Shown: positions 46,801 to 55,366, counted from the stretch's first letter. The stretch: 64,000 nt of DNA from Hyphomicrobium_A sp963782555 (GCA_963782555.1 CAWAKB010000005.1:124001-188000), one strand, 5' to 3'. Notes: generated by a model from the letters alone, not told the origin. A program made the numbers and translations.

Positions 46801-47088
46801 AATGCCACCGGCTACGGCCTGACGCTGGGGCTGCACAGCCGCATGGAGGGCGTGGCCGATTATGTGGCCGAGCACGCGCGCGTGGGCAACCTCTACGTCA
46901 ACCGCAATCAGATCGGCGCCGTGGTTGGCGTGCAGCCGTTCGGCGGCGAGGGGCTGTCCGGCACCGGGCCGAAGGCCGGCGGTCCCCACATGCTTCTCGC
47001 CTATGCCACCGAGCGCGTCCACACCACCGACATCACGGCAACGGGCGGCAACCTGCAGCTTTTGACCGCCAGCGTCACCGATAGTTGA
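43882..47088 (+). CDS. putA: Bifunctional proline dehydrogenase / P5C dehydrogenase
   Basis: A 1068-residue enzyme that oxidises proline to glutamate in two steps with FAD and NAD+. The N-terminal half is the PRODH barrel (SVKLSALHPRFE, ITIDAEEQDRLEPTLELF, RLVKGAYWDSEIKWAQ). The C-terminal half is the aldehyde dehydrogenase: FACISPWNFPLAIF, Glu820 in FIAETGG, Cys854 in SAGQRCSAA. There is no ribbon-helix-helix domain and no C-terminal extension, so this is a short type A PutA that does not act as its own repressor. The start ATG follows GGGGCGGGGG. Confidence 0.96.
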   Translation: MVAVKMAELSEEVKVRSPVLPPRDEIAAHHLIDETRLLDRLIERAVFSEEERRRAADIARRLVHAARANKGKHAGVDAFMREYGLSSEEGVILMCIAEALLRIPDSDTADELIAEKISGGRWERHLGHSDSLFVNASTWALLLTGRVVKLKDAHGANPIDAVKRLVARSGEPVIRQAVRQAVKVLGDQFVLGRSIREALARAEGYQAKGYLFSYDMLGEAAKSQKDADLYYERYMAAIDVVGQSSGPFATMHLDALYKRPGLSVKLSALHPRFEPGKEERLAQELAPRLVSLARAARARGLSITIDAEEQDRLEPTLELFAAAFTNPVLDSWNGLGLAVQAYGKRSIPVLRWLRRLSERTGKRIPVRLVKGAYWDSEIKWAQERGLADYPVFTRKLNTDVSYLACVRLLLSDPKAFYPQFATHNAHALAAAHVAGGPAVFEFQRLHGMGEALYEEVVGEGKLGRPCRIYAPVGDHEDLLGYLVRRLLENGANTSFVNRLADDELPVADIIRDPVEAAERVRSGATAAAPLMARPREIYLPQRQVASGLALSDPTARAELYAQMTAALDDTFEAGPVIAGKPLLVGDTASLVTCPHDRRERIGTVRITTPAQADTAIESAMGAHHAWNRLGGAHRAEILEAAAELFERDRARLMAVIVREAGKTLEGAQGDVREAVDYLRYYAIEARRLFGEPVRLPGPTGERNTLMLNGRGVFACISPWNFPLAIFVGQVAAALAAGNTVLAKPAEQTPITAFLATQLLQEAGVPGNVLHLLTGSGRLGEALVKDVRVNGVSFTGSNETAWTIQRVLAERRAAMVPFIAETGGLNAMIADSSALSEQVVRDCVRSAYDSAGQRCSAARVLFLQDDCVEATIDMLVGAIQALDVGDPMDYATDVGPVIDEESQDRLEGHKMRMQREGRELADLVLPDDCREGTYVTPAAYEIDSLEVLAREVFGPILHVVRYERGHLDKVIAAINATGYGLTLGLHSRMEGVADYVAEHARVGNLYVNRNQIGAVVGVQPFGGEGLSGTGPKAGGPHMLLAYATERVHTTDITATGGNLQLLTASVTDS

Positions 47089-47158
47089 GGAATGCTAATG
47101 ATATTGCGGGGAAGGGCGCTTCTCGCCATCTTTGAGGAGCTGTTTCGGGACCCCGTCG

Positions 47159-47959
47159 ATGATCACGCGTAAACCAACCACCGCGCCGCCGACTACCCCT
47201 GCCGGGCAACCCTCGCCGGGCGCCGATGCGCCGGTTGCGCGCACGGATGCAGGGCTGCCGCAGGCCAAGCCGTCGTCCGACGCCGAGGTGGCCGACTTCG
47301 TCGCCAAGATGAAAACGCTTGCGCCGGCTGCGGGTGCCGGACGCGGCCGGCTCATCTTTGCCATGGACGCCACCATGAGTCGGGCGCCCACGTGGGACAT
47401 GGCCTTGCAGCTTCAGGGCGACATGTTCCGCGCGGTCAAGGAGGTGGGCGGCCTCGACGTGCAGCTCGTCTACTTCCGCGGCCTGGGCGAGTGCCGCGCC
47501 TCCAAGTGGGTCTCCGATCCCGATGCGCTCGCGCGCTTAATGACCAGCGTGTCCTGCCACGGCGGGCTCACGCAGATCGGCAAGGTGCTCACCCATGCCT
47601 TGAACGAGAGCGGCACGCGCAAGGTGAACGCGCTGGTCTATGTCGGCGACTGCATGGAGGAGAGCGTTGACCAATTGTGCGCGCGCTCCGGCGAGCTGGC
47701 GCTTCTCGGCGTGCCGGTCTTCTTGTTTCAGGAGGGCGACGACACGAATGCGGAGCGCGCCTTCCGCGAGATCGCACGCCTCACCAAGGGCGCTTTCTGT
47801 CGCTTCGATCGCGGCTCGGCGCGGCAGCTGCGCGAGTTGCTGACAGCCGTCGCCGTCTATGCCGCGGGTGGGCGCAAGGCGCTGCTCGCGTTGAGCGCAG
47901 AGCGCCACGGCGCAGGGGCGCGCCGCCTCCTTGAGCAACTTGGCTCCCCGGGCCGTTGA
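47159..47959 (+). CDS. VWA-like protein of unknown function
   Basis: A 266-residue protein with a Pro/Thr/Ala-rich N-terminus (about 45 residues), then a von Willebrand A-like fold. RLIFAMDATMSRAPTWD has the DxTxS metal-site sequence, VQLVYFRGLGECRASKWVSD follows, and ALVYVGDCMEESVDQL is the later strand. It is probably an assembly or chaperone partner; the J-domain protein starts just after it. The start is uncertain because the ribosome site is weak. Confidence 0.75.
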   Translation: MITRKPTTAPPTTPAGQPSPGADAPVARTDAGLPQAKPSSDAEVADFVAKMKTLAPAAGAGRGRLIFAMDATMSRAPTWDMALQLQGDMFRAVKEVGGLDVQLVYFRGLGECRASKWVSDPDALARLMTSVSCHGGLTQIGKVLTHALNESGTRKVNALVYVGDCMEESVDQLCARSGELALLGVPVFLFQEGDDTNAERAFREIARLTKGAFCRFDRGSARQLRELLTAVAVYAAGGRKALLALSAERHGAGARRLLEQLGSPGR

Positions 47960-47965
47960 GAGGCG

Positions 47966-48673
47966 ATGGCGTATCTCATTTCCGGATTTGTGGCGCTGGC
48001 GATCGTGGTTCTCGCCATGCGCGGGTTTGCGCGGGCCAACCCGACCTGGATGGCGCGGCGGCTCTCCGTCGGCGCCGGCGTTGTCCTGCTGCTGGCCGCC
48101 GGCGCGCTGGCCCTGCGCGGATTGGAGGCCGTCGCCGTCCCGCTCGCCATGCTCGCGTCCTACCTGTTGTGGGGCTCGACCTCGGGCCCTTGGGGTGCGG
48201 GCCGCGCCCGCAAGTCGCCGGGGCAGACCTCGCGTGTCGCCACCGAGCATCTGGAGATGGAGCTCGACCATGATACCGGGGAGATGCATGGGCGCGTGTT
48301 GAAGGGGCTCTTCAAGGGCCGCAACATCGAAAGCCTGAGCACCGCCGACATGGCGCTGTTGTGGCAGGACTGCCGGCACACCGATCCTCCCTCGGCGCAG
48401 ATCATCGAGGCTTATCTCGACCGCACCTACCCGAGCTGGCGCGAGGACATGGCGCGGGGCGAGTCCGATATGCACCGCGGGCCCGACGGGCGCATGACGG
48501 TGGAGGAGGCCTTCGAGATCCTGGGGCTGAAACGGGGCGCCAGCGAGGAGGAGATCCGCCGCGCCCATCGCGACCTGATGCTGAAGCTGCATCCCGACCG
48601 CGGCGGCTCGACCTACCTTGCCGCTAAGATCAACGAGGCCAAGGACGTGGCGCTCGGACTTCAGGGGTCTTGA
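47966..48673 (+). CDS. Membrane-anchored J-domain (DnaJ-like) protein
   Basis: A 235-residue protein with two N-terminal hydrophobic helices (about residues 3-20 and 35-70), a soluble stretch and a C-terminal J-domain: MTVEEAFEILGLKRGASEEE, IRRAHRDLMLKLHPDRGGS with the HPD triplet. It should stimulate DnaK at the membrane, like the Tim14/Pam18-type proteins. It begins 6 bases after the VWA gene, so the two form one operon. Confidence 0.85.
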   Translation: MAYLISGFVALAIVVLAMRGFARANPTWMARRLSVGAGVVLLLAAGALALRGLEAVAVPLAMLASYLLWGSTSGPWGAGRARKSPGQTSRVATEHLEMELDHDTGEMHGRVLKGLFKGRNIESLSTADMALLWQDCRHTDPPSAQIIEAYLDRTYPSWREDMARGESDMHRGPDGRMTVEEAFEILGLKRGASEEEIRRAHRDLMLKLHPDRGGSTYLAAKINEAKDVALGLQGS

Positions 48674-48675
48674 GG

Positions 48676-50184
48676 CTAGTCTGTCCGGACCACGAAGCAG
48701 TCGATCTGTAGACGCCGCAGCTGCAGGCATGCCGATGTTGCTGCTGTCGCCTTGAAGCCGCGGAAGCGCGCGCGGTAGAGCTGGTTGGAGCCCTTGCGGT
48801 ATGGAACGGCAACAGCGTGGTAGGGGTCGAGCAGGCCGCCGGCGCGCTGGCGCGCCGTGTCCATGTGCTGCTCCGCGTCAGCCGAATCGCTATAAGCGCC
48901 GATCTGGATCGCGAACGGCCCCAATGGGTTGGGCGAAGGCTCGCGCTGCGGTGGCGTGTCCTGCGGAAGAGGAGCGGCGGCTGTCTGTTCCGCGCCGCTT
49001 TCGAGCGCAGCGGCTTGGGCTTGCAAGGTCGAGGGCGGCAGCGCCGGCGCAAACCGCGGCAGCACCGTATCGCCAGCGCCCGCGGTGGCAAAGCTTGGTG
49101 TGTTCACCGCGGGAGAGGGCTGTCGGCGCAGCTCCGGGCCGATCAAGACGCGGCGCACTTTTGCAAGCGCGATAGACGGACCTGCGTCTGCGGCGGCTTG
49201 TGCCATCGGCGCTGGTCTGGTTTCGGGCGCTGAAACCGCGGCTGTCTCAGCGGGCGGCTTGTCGCGTGGGGCCGGCGGTCTGGCGGCGACGGGCGGCGGC
49301 GCGCGCACCGCGACGAAGGGCTTGCGTGTCACCTTGGTCGAAGCCTTGGCGAGCGCCTTGTCGAGAAGCGCGCGCATGCGGGCGTTGCGAATCCGGCTTG
49401 TGCGGCCGCCGAAGATGACGGCAATGACATGCTTTCGGCCGCGGCGCACCGACGACACCAGATTAAAGCCCGACGCGCGCGTATAGCCGGTCTTGATGCC
49501 GTCCATCCCCTGGTAGCGTGTGAGCAGCGCGTTGTGGTTGCGGTAGGTGTGTCCGCGATAGGTGAAGGTGCGTGTTGAAAAGAGCTTGTAGTAGTCGGGG
49601 AATTCCTCCTGCAGGTGGAGGGCCAGCGTCAGCATGTCGCGCGCCGTTGTCACCTGCTCGTCGTCGGGAAGGCCGGAGGCGTTCTTGAAGGTCGTCTGGG
49701 TCATGCCGATCTCGTGCGCCTTTTGCGTCATCAGGCGGGCGAAATTGGATTCGGTGCCGCCGATGTGCTGGCCGAGCGCGATGGCGACATCGTTGGCGGA
49801 CTTGGTGACGAGCGCCTTGATGGCGTCGATGAGGGTGATCTCTTCGCCCGGCTTCAGGCCGAGCTTGGTCGGGGAGGCATCGGCCCCCTCCTGCGTCATT
49901 TTGATCTTGGTCATATAGCTCAGGCGCCCGAGCTCCATCATCTCGAACGTCATGTAGAGCGTCATCATTTTGGTGAGAGAGGCCGGGTAGCGCGGTGCAT
50001 CGCCTGCCCGATTGTGCAGCACGGTGCCGGTGTTGGCATCGATGGCCATGGCCGCATAGGGCGGCGTCCCAGCATAGGCCGGAGCTAGGGTGCCCGAGCC
50101 CAACACCGCGACCAGGCTAGAGAGCCCTGCAGCAAAGGCCGCAAAGCGTCTCAACGGTGGGCTGGCCTCACGCGCTCCGTGCAT
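48676..50184 (-). CDS. D-alanyl-D-alanine carboxypeptidase with C-terminal SPOR domain
   Basis: A 502-residue exported penicillin-binding protein of the DacF/DacC type. A signal peptide is followed by serine peptidase motifs: SLTK (nucleophile), SAN, and KTG in GIKTGYTRAS. A long Pro/Ala linker follows (about residues 285-415). The C-terminal 80 residues (GPFAIQIGAYSDSADAEQHM to CFVVRTD) form a SPOR domain that targets denuded septal peptidoglycan. It trims peptidoglycan stems in the periplasm. The start ATG at 50184 is chosen over the GTG one codon earlier. Confidence 0.93.
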   Translation of the reverse strand: MHGAREASPPLRRFAAFAAGLSSLVAVLGSGTLAPAYAGTPPYAAMAIDANTGTVLHNRAGDAPRYPASLTKMMTLYMTFEMMELGRLSYMTKIKMTQEGADASPTKLGLKPGEEITLIDAIKALVTKSANDVAIALGQHIGGTESNFARLMTQKAHEIGMTQTTFKNASGLPDDEQVTTARDMLTLALHLQEEFPDYYKLFSTRTFTYRGHTYRNHNALLTRYQGMDGIKTGYTRASGFNLVSSVRRGRKHVIAVIFGGRTSRIRNARMRALLDKALAKASTKVTRKPFVAVRAPPPVAARPPAPRDKPPAETAAVSAPETRPAPMAQAAADAGPSIALAKVRRVLIGPELRRQPSPAVNTPSFATAGAGDTVLPRFAPALPPSTLQAQAAALESGAEQTAAAPLPQDTPPQREPSPNPLGPFAIQIGAYSDSADAEQHMDTARQRAGGLLDPYHAVAVPYRKGSNQLYRARFRGFKATAATSACLQLRRLQIDCFVVRTD

Positions 50185-50575
50185 CACTCAACGAACTCGA
50201 CGACCTTCGATGACGCCGTCGCCCAATCAAAAAAGGCTTCTATGATAAAGGCTTGGCTCGTGTCCCGAACGAAGCCACCCCCTGCGCATCCCCGCCGTCC
50301 AACGGACCATCGTTTTGGGGCCTCTTTTGGGCGCTTCTCCGCTGATGGGCTCAAGACGTGCGAGGCGCAAGCTAACCCGATTGCTGCTTCGGCCAAGTTA
50401 ACGACGACGCACCGACCGGGTTATGGTGCATTGCAAAAAAGTGCTTGAAAAATTGTGCATTGCCTATAAAAAAGACGCTAGGGAGACGTCCCAGATTGGG
50501 GCCGGGGTACTGCAGCGCATCGATGGGCTCGAGTGTCGGGCTCGCAGAGTTCATCTCAAAGGCACGGATGACACC
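50185..50575. other. Promoter region between the carboxypeptidase and the phasin gene
   Basis: 390 bases with two divergent promoters. Upstream of the phasin gene the sequence is A/T-rich (TTGAAAAATTGTGCATTGCC then TATAAA at 50465-50470). The nonamer GTGCATTGC is repeated at 50426-50434 and 50455-50463. Confidence 0.45.
50426..50463 (+). promoter_or_regulatory. Direct repeats GTGCATTGC before the phasin gene
   Basis: Two identical 9-mers start 29 bases apart, about three helical turns, just ahead of TATAAA. In polyhydroxyalkanoate-making alphaproteobacteria the phasin gene is repressed by PhaR, so a regulator site is plausible. The match to any known PhaR consensus is not established. Confidence 0.4.
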
Positions 50576-50905
50576 ATGATCAGAAATTTTGAGGACATGC
50601 AGAAGCTGGGACAGTCCAACGTTGATAGCGCCATGCGCATGTTCGGCGAGTGGAATAAGAACTGGCAGGCGATCGCCGCGGAAATGAGCGACTACACCAA
50701 GCGATCCTTCGAGGAAACCACGGCGACGCTTGAGAAGCTCATGGCTTCGAAGTCCGTCGAGCAGGCAGTTGAGATTCAGACCAGCTATGCCAAGCGCGCC
50801 TACGACGACTACATGCAGCAGATGACCAAGATCGGCGGCATGTATGCGAACATGGCTAAGGAAGCCTACAAGCCGGTCGAGAAGATCCTGCAGAACGGCG
50901 GCTGA
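50576..50905 (+). CDS. Phasin
   Basis: A 109-residue amphipathic helical protein of the phasin family: MIRNFEDMQKLGQSNVDSAM, then TKRSFEETTATLEKLMASKS and YAKRAYDDYMQQMTKIGGMY. Phasins coat polyhydroxyalkanoate granules or act more generally in stress. The ATG at 50576 gives the family-sized protein; the longer frame upstream is not supported. A terminator follows. Confidence 0.9.
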   Translation: MIRNFEDMQKLGQSNVDSAMRMFGEWNKNWQAIAAEMSDYTKRSFEETTATLEKLMASKSVEQAVEIQTSYAKRAYDDYMQQMTKIGGMYANMAKEAYKPVEKILQNGG

Positions 50906-50943
50906 GACGCGCCGCGCCCCTGTTTCTGCGGCGGCCCCAAGCG

Positions 50944-50970
50944 AGGCCCGGCTTCAGCCGGGCCTTTTTT
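50944..50970 (+). terminator. Rho-independent terminator after the phasin gene
   Basis: AGGCCCGGC, loop TTCA, GCCGGGCCT, then a run of T to 50970. A strong intrinsic terminator. Confidence 0.9.
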
Positions 50971-51194
50971 GTGTCGCCTTGAAACCCCATCATATCACCT
51001 TGGAACGCCACATAGGCCGATGTGGTCTTCTTCTTGCTAGTTCCTGCTGGAGGCATCGTGCCGACCGGGGGCAACATGTGGTTGCATTGAAGGCTGCAAT
51101 TGCGAGGGTAGGCGCCGTTGCGTATCAATATAGGGGCGAGGCAGACGAGCCCGCGTGCGGCCAGCATCGGATCCTTGGGCGGAAACTGACACCG

Positions 51195-51578
51195 ATGGCA
51201 AAGAAAAGCGACATCCACCGTTGGGGTGCACGGTGGCAGGCGGCAAAGAATGAGCCTCCGGGGCCCGGGCGGGGTGGCGAGGACGGGCGTACGGGCCTGG
51301 CCACCAAGACACGCCCCAAGACCAAGAAACCTAGCCTCTACAAGGTACTATTGTTGAATGATGACTACACGCCCATGGAGTTCGTTGTTCACGTGCTCGA
51401 AAAATACTTCGCCAAGGGGCGGGAGGAGGCAACGCGCATTATGCTGCATGTCCACCACAAGGGCGTCGGTATCTGCGGCGTTTACCCTTACGAGGTTGCC
51501 GAGACAAAAGTAACGCAGGTCATGGATTTTTCACGACAGAACGGTCATCCTCTACAGTGCACGATGGAGAAAGAGTAG
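51195..51578 (+). CDS. clpS: ATP-dependent Clp protease adaptor ClpS
   Basis: A 127-residue N-end rule adaptor for ClpAP, with an N-terminal disordered tail of about 40 residues. The core reads YKVLLLNDDYTPMEFVVHVL (the NDDYTPM motif binds N-degrons) and MLHVHHKGVGICGVYPYEVA. It sits directly before clpA, the usual order. The ATG at 51195 is preferred because it gives the standard size. Confidence 0.95.
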   Translation: MAKKSDIHRWGARWQAAKNEPPGPGRGGEDGRTGLATKTRPKTKKPSLYKVLLLNDDYTPMEFVVHVLEKYFAKGREEATRIMLHVHHKGVGICGVYPYEVAETKVTQVMDFSRQNGHPLQCTMEKE

Positions 51579-51585
51579 GTCACCC

Positions 51586-54039
51586 TTGCCGTCCTTCTCG
51601 AAGAGCCTGGAAAGCGCGCTGCATCGCGCCCTCGAAGCCGCCAACGAGCGTAGTCACGAGTACGCCACGCTCGAGCACCTGCTGCTTGCGCTTCTCGATG
51701 ATCGAGACGCCGCCGCGGTCATGCGGGCCTGTACCGTCGATCTGGAGACGCTGAGGACACGCGTCACCGGTTACCTCGACAACGATTTGGGCGCGCTCAT
51801 CTCCAAGGATGCGACCGAGGCCCAGCCCACAACCGGCTTCCAGAGGGTCATCCATCGCGCCGTGGTGCACGTGCAATCCTCCGGCCGCGAGGAGGTGACC
51901 GGAGCCAATGTGCTGGTGGCCATCTTTGCCGAGCGCGAGAGCCACGCCGCCTATTTCCTGCAGGAGCAGGAGATGACGCGGTTTGATGCGGTCCAATACA
52001 TCAGCCACGGCATCGCCAAGCGTCCGGGCATGTCGGAGCCACGCCATGTGCGCGGTGTCGACGAGGACCAGACGGTCGAGGGCGAGGAGAGAAAGCCCGG
52101 CCAGGACGCGCTCAACACCTATTGCGTCAACCTCAACAGGAAGGCGCGCGAGGGCAAGATCGATCCGCTGATCGGGCGCGAGCCTGAGGTTCTGCGCACC
52201 ATCCAGGTGCTCTGCCGTCGCCAGAAGAACAACCCGCTGTTTGTCGGCGACCCCGGCGTCGGCAAGACGGCGATCGCTGAAGGGCTCGCCCGCAAGATCA
52301 TCAGGGGCGAGGTCCCCGAAGTGCTGCAGGACGCCACCATCTTCGCGCTCGACATGGGCGCGCTGCTGGCCGGAACGCGCTACCGCGGCGACTTCGAGGA
52401 GCGCTTGAAGGCGGTGATGAAGGAGATCGAGAACTATCCGGGCTCGATCCTGTTCATTGACGAGATCCACACCGTCATCGGTGCGGGCGCCACCTCGGGC
52501 GGCGCCATGGACGCCTCCAACCTTCTCAAGCCCGCGCTGCAGTCGGGCACGGTGCGCTGCATCGGCTCCACCACCTACAAGGAGTACCGGCAGCACTTCG
52601 AGAAGGACCGCGCGCTGGTGCGTCGCTTCCAGAAGATCGACGTGAAGGAGCCTTCGATCGACGATTCGATCGCGATCCTGAAAGGTCTCAAGCCCTACTT
52701 CGAGAACTTCCACAAGCTCAAGTACACCAATGACGCCATCAAGACGGCGGTGGAGCTGTCGGCGAAGTACATCCACGACCGCAAGCTGCCCGACAAGGCG
52801 ATCGACGTGATCGACGAGACGGGCGCCTCGCAGATGCTGGTCGCGGAGAGCAAGCGCAAGAAGAAGATCACGGTGAAGGAGATCGAGGCCACCGTCGCGA
52901 CCATGGCGCGCATCCCGCCGAAGACGGTTTCCAAGAACGATGCCGAGGTGCTCATCAACCTGGAGAAGGACCTGAAGCGGGTCGTCTTCGGGCAGAACAA
53001 GGCGATCGAGGCACTCGCCTCGGCGATCAAGCTGTCGCGTGCGGGCCTGCGCGAGCCGGAGAAGCCGATCGGCTGCTACCTGTTCTCAGGGCCGACGGGC
53101 GTCGGCAAGACCGAGGTCGCCCGCCAGCTCGCCGACCTGATGGGTGTGGAGCTTCTGCGCTTCGACATGTCGGAGTACATGGAGAAGCACACGGTGAGCC
53201 GTTTGATCGGCGCGCCGCCAGGCTATGTCGGCTTCGACCAGGGCGGCCTCCTTACCGACGGCATCGACCAGCACCCCCATTGCGTGCTGCTGTTGGACGA
53301 GATCGAGAAAGCGCATCCCGATCTGTTCAACATTCTTCTGCAGGTGATGGATCACGGCAAGCTGACCGACCACAACGGCAAGCAGGTAGACTTCCGCAAC
53401 GTCGTGCTCATCATGACGACGAACGCGGGCGCCGCCGATCTCGCCAAGCCCCCCATGGGCTTCTCGAGCTCGAAGCGGGAAGGTGACGACACCGAGGCCA
53501 TCAATAAGATGTTCACGCCCGAGTTCCGCAATCGCCTCGACGCGGTGATTGCCTTCTCGGGTCTGCCGTCCGATGTGATCGCCAAGGTGGTGGAGAAGTT
53601 CATCTTCCAGCTGGAGGCTCAACTCGCCGACCGCGGCGTGACGATCGAGCTCACGGAAGCCGCCGCCAAGTGGATTGCCGAGAAGGGCTACGACGAGAAG
53701 TTCGGCGCCCGTCCGCTTGCACGCGTTATCCAGGAGCACATCAAGAGGCCGCTCGCCGACGAGCTTCTGTTCGGCAAGCTGGAGCACGGCGGCACCGTGA
53801 AGGTGCTCGTCGTCGGCGAAGGCGAGCAGCGTACGCTCGGTTTCGAGTATCTCGCGACCGATCCCGCAAAGCGCGGCAAGGCCAAGAGCGAGGACGAGGA
53901 GGACGAGGAGGCGCCGCAGGCGGTGCTCGTCGATGCCGCCGCGCCTCGCAAGGCGCTGCCGAGCCCCAAGGACAAGAAGGACCGCGGGCCCAAGTCGGGC
54001 GGAGCGGTACCTTCGGTCCCGCGCCGCAAGGGCGACTGA
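51586..54039 (+). CDS. clpA: ATP-dependent Clp protease ATP-binding subunit ClpA
   Basis: An 817-residue double AAA+ unfoldase that feeds ClpP. The N-domain is followed by D1 (Walker A GDPGVGKT, Walker B ILFIDEIHTVIGAG) and D2 (GPTGVGKTEVARQL, VLLLDEIEKAHPD). The C-terminus adds an acidic then Lys/Pro-rich tail (SEDEEDEEAPQ onward) that is longer than in E. coli. Starts with TTG, 7 bases after the clpS stop. Confidence 0.96.
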   Translation: MPSFSKSLESALHRALEAANERSHEYATLEHLLLALLDDRDAAAVMRACTVDLETLRTRVTGYLDNDLGALISKDATEAQPTTGFQRVIHRAVVHVQSSGREEVTGANVLVAIFAERESHAAYFLQEQEMTRFDAVQYISHGIAKRPGMSEPRHVRGVDEDQTVEGEERKPGQDALNTYCVNLNRKAREGKIDPLIGREPEVLRTIQVLCRRQKNNPLFVGDPGVGKTAIAEGLARKIIRGEVPEVLQDATIFALDMGALLAGTRYRGDFEERLKAVMKEIENYPGSILFIDEIHTVIGAGATSGGAMDASNLLKPALQSGTVRCIGSTTYKEYRQHFEKDRALVRRFQKIDVKEPSIDDSIAILKGLKPYFENFHKLKYTNDAIKTAVELSAKYIHDRKLPDKAIDVIDETGASQMLVAESKRKKKITVKEIEATVATMARIPPKTVSKNDAEVLINLEKDLKRVVFGQNKAIEALASAIKLSRAGLREPEKPIGCYLFSGPTGVGKTEVARQLADLMGVELLRFDMSEYMEKHTVSRLIGAPPGYVGFDQGGLLTDGIDQHPHCVLLLDEIEKAHPDLFNILLQVMDHGKLTDHNGKQVDFRNVVLIMTTNAGAADLAKPPMGFSSSKREGDDTEAINKMFTPEFRNRLDAVIAFSGLPSDVIAKVVEKFIFQLEAQLADRGVTIELTEAAAKWIAEKGYDEKFGARPLARVIQEHIKRPLADELLFGKLEHGGTVKVLVVGEGEQRTLGFEYLATDPAKRGKAKSEDEEDEEAPQAVLVDAAAPRKALPSPKDKKDRGPKSGGAVPSVPRRKGD

Positions 54040-54064
54040 GCGCCAAGCGCAGGTTCAGAAGATC

Positions 54065-54099
54065 ATCAGGTGTCAGATCCCTAGGGTCTGACACCTGAT
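54065..54099. repeat. Palindromic element, copy A (13-bp arms)
   Basis: ATCAGGTGTCAGA (54065-54077) and TCTGACACCTGAT (54087-54099) are perfect inverted arms around TCCCTAGGG. It lies between convergent clpA and the DUF3175 gene. The arm core GGTGTCAGA...TCTGACACC recurs at 63459-63485, so this looks like a dispersed REP-like element. It could also act as a bidirectional terminator. Confidence 0.75.
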
Positions 54100-54116
54100 A
54101 CGTTTCCACCCAACGC

Positions 54117-54428
54117 TCAGTCCCTCCCGAAGGCCTTGCGCAGCTCGTCCTTGGCCTGCTCCAGCACGCGCAGGCGCTGCTTGGGCAGGTTCTTGCCCGC
54201 GCGGTTGATGTAGAACGTCAGCATGGACATGGCCGAGCGATACGGCGCGGATTTGCGGCGTTTGCTGCGCTCGGCAGAGCGCTTGAGAGAAGCCGCAATC
54301 ATCTTGGGGTCGTCGAGCGTGAAGACGTCGGCTTCGAGATCGAGGGCGTCGCTGTGCTCGGTCACCTCTTGTGACCAGCGCTTGGGGGCGGTCTTGCCGC
54401 TCTTGGATTTGGTCTGCGATGTGCTCAT
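54117..54428 (-). CDS. DUF3175 family protein
   Basis: A 103-residue basic protein: RWSQEVTEHSDALDLEADVF, then a Lys/Arg-rich centre (KRSAERSKRRKSAPYRSAMS) and YINRAGKNLPKQRLRVLEQA. The pattern matches DUF3175; some are annotated as small DNA-binding-like proteins but the function is unknown. GAGAGG precedes the ATG. The gene lies downstream of the DUF815 ATPase on the same strand with 53 bases between them. Confidence 0.8.
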   Translation of the reverse strand: MSTSQTKSKSGKTAPKRWSQEVTEHSDALDLEADVFTLDDPKMIAASLKRSAERSKRRKSAPYRSAMSMLTFYINRAGKNLPKQRLRVLEQAKDELRKAFGRD

Positions 54429-54481
54429 TTGGCGACCTCTCGGGCGGGAATGAGCGGGCCTCGACAATGGTTCCCGGCGCC

Positions 54482-55366
54482 CTAGCGCTCCAGGCGCTTG
54501 CCGAGCCTGCCGGCCAGATCCTGGGTGAATTGCCAGGCGACGCGCCCCGAGCGCGATCCCCGCGTCACGCTCCACTCGAGCGCCTCGCGCACCAGCTCCT
54601 CGTCCTTGAACTTCAGCCGAAAGTGGGCCGCATAGCCGCGCACCATCTCGAGAAAGTCGTCTTGGCTGCAATTGTGAAAGCCGAGCCAGAGGCCGAAGCG
54701 GTCCGACAGCGAGACCTTCTCCTCGACCGCCTCCGATGGATTGATGGCGGTCGAGCGCTCGTTCTCGACCATCTCCCGCGGCATCAAGTGCCGGCGGTTG
54801 GAGGTGGCGTAGAACAGCACGTTCTCGGGCCGCCCCTCGATGCCACCCTCGAGCACGGCCTTCAAGGACTTGTAGCTCGTGTCCTCCTTGTCGAAGGAAA
54901 GATCGTCGCAGACGACGATGAACCGGTGCGGGCTCTTGCGCAGCGCAGCAAGGCAGCGCGGCAGCGAGGCGATGTCCTCGCGATGGATCTCGACGAGCTT
55001 CAGGTCGGTTGCTTGAGCATCGAGCTCGCGCGCCAGCCTGCTACGCACATCCCAATGAATGGCCTTGACGAGAGAGGACTTGCCCATGCCGCGCGCACCC
55101 CACAGCAGCGCATTGTTGGCGGGGAGCCGACGGGCGAAGCGCTCTGTGTTCTGGGCGAGCTGGGGGGCGACGTGATCGAGCCCCTTGAGCAGCGCCAGGG
55201 GCACGCGATTGATCTTGCTGACCGCCTCGAATGCCGCCCCGTCGGCATGCCACACGAAGGCCTCCGCAGGCTCGAAATCGGGCTCCTGAGGCGGTGGGCT
55301 CGCCAGCCGCTCGAGCGCTGCGGCAAGACGCTCGAGGCGCTCGATTAAGGCGGTTTCTTCGTTCAT
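54482..55366 (-). CDS. DUF815 AAA-like ATPase
   Basis: A 294-residue P-loop protein. Walker A is WGARGMGKSSLVKAIH, Walker B FIVVCDDLSF, and the DUF815 core continues with LFYATSNRRHLMPREMVENE and VSLSDRFGLWLGFHNCSQDD. No partner domain is visible. Function unknown, possibly a chaperone-like ATPase. Confidence 0.88.
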   Translation of the reverse strand: MNEETALIERLERLAAALERLASPPPQEPDFEPAEAFVWHADGAAFEAVSKINRVPLALLKGLDHVAPQLAQNTERFARRLPANNALLWGARGMGKSSLVKAIHWDVRSRLARELDAQATDLKLVEIHREDIASLPRCLAALRKSPHRFIVVCDDLSFDKEDTSYKSLKAVLEGGIEGRPENVLFYATSNRRHLMPREMVENERSTAINPSEAVEEKVSLSDRFGLWLGFHNCSQDDFLEMVRGYAAHFRLKFKDEELVREALEWSVTRGSRSGRVAWQFTQDLAGRLGKRLER

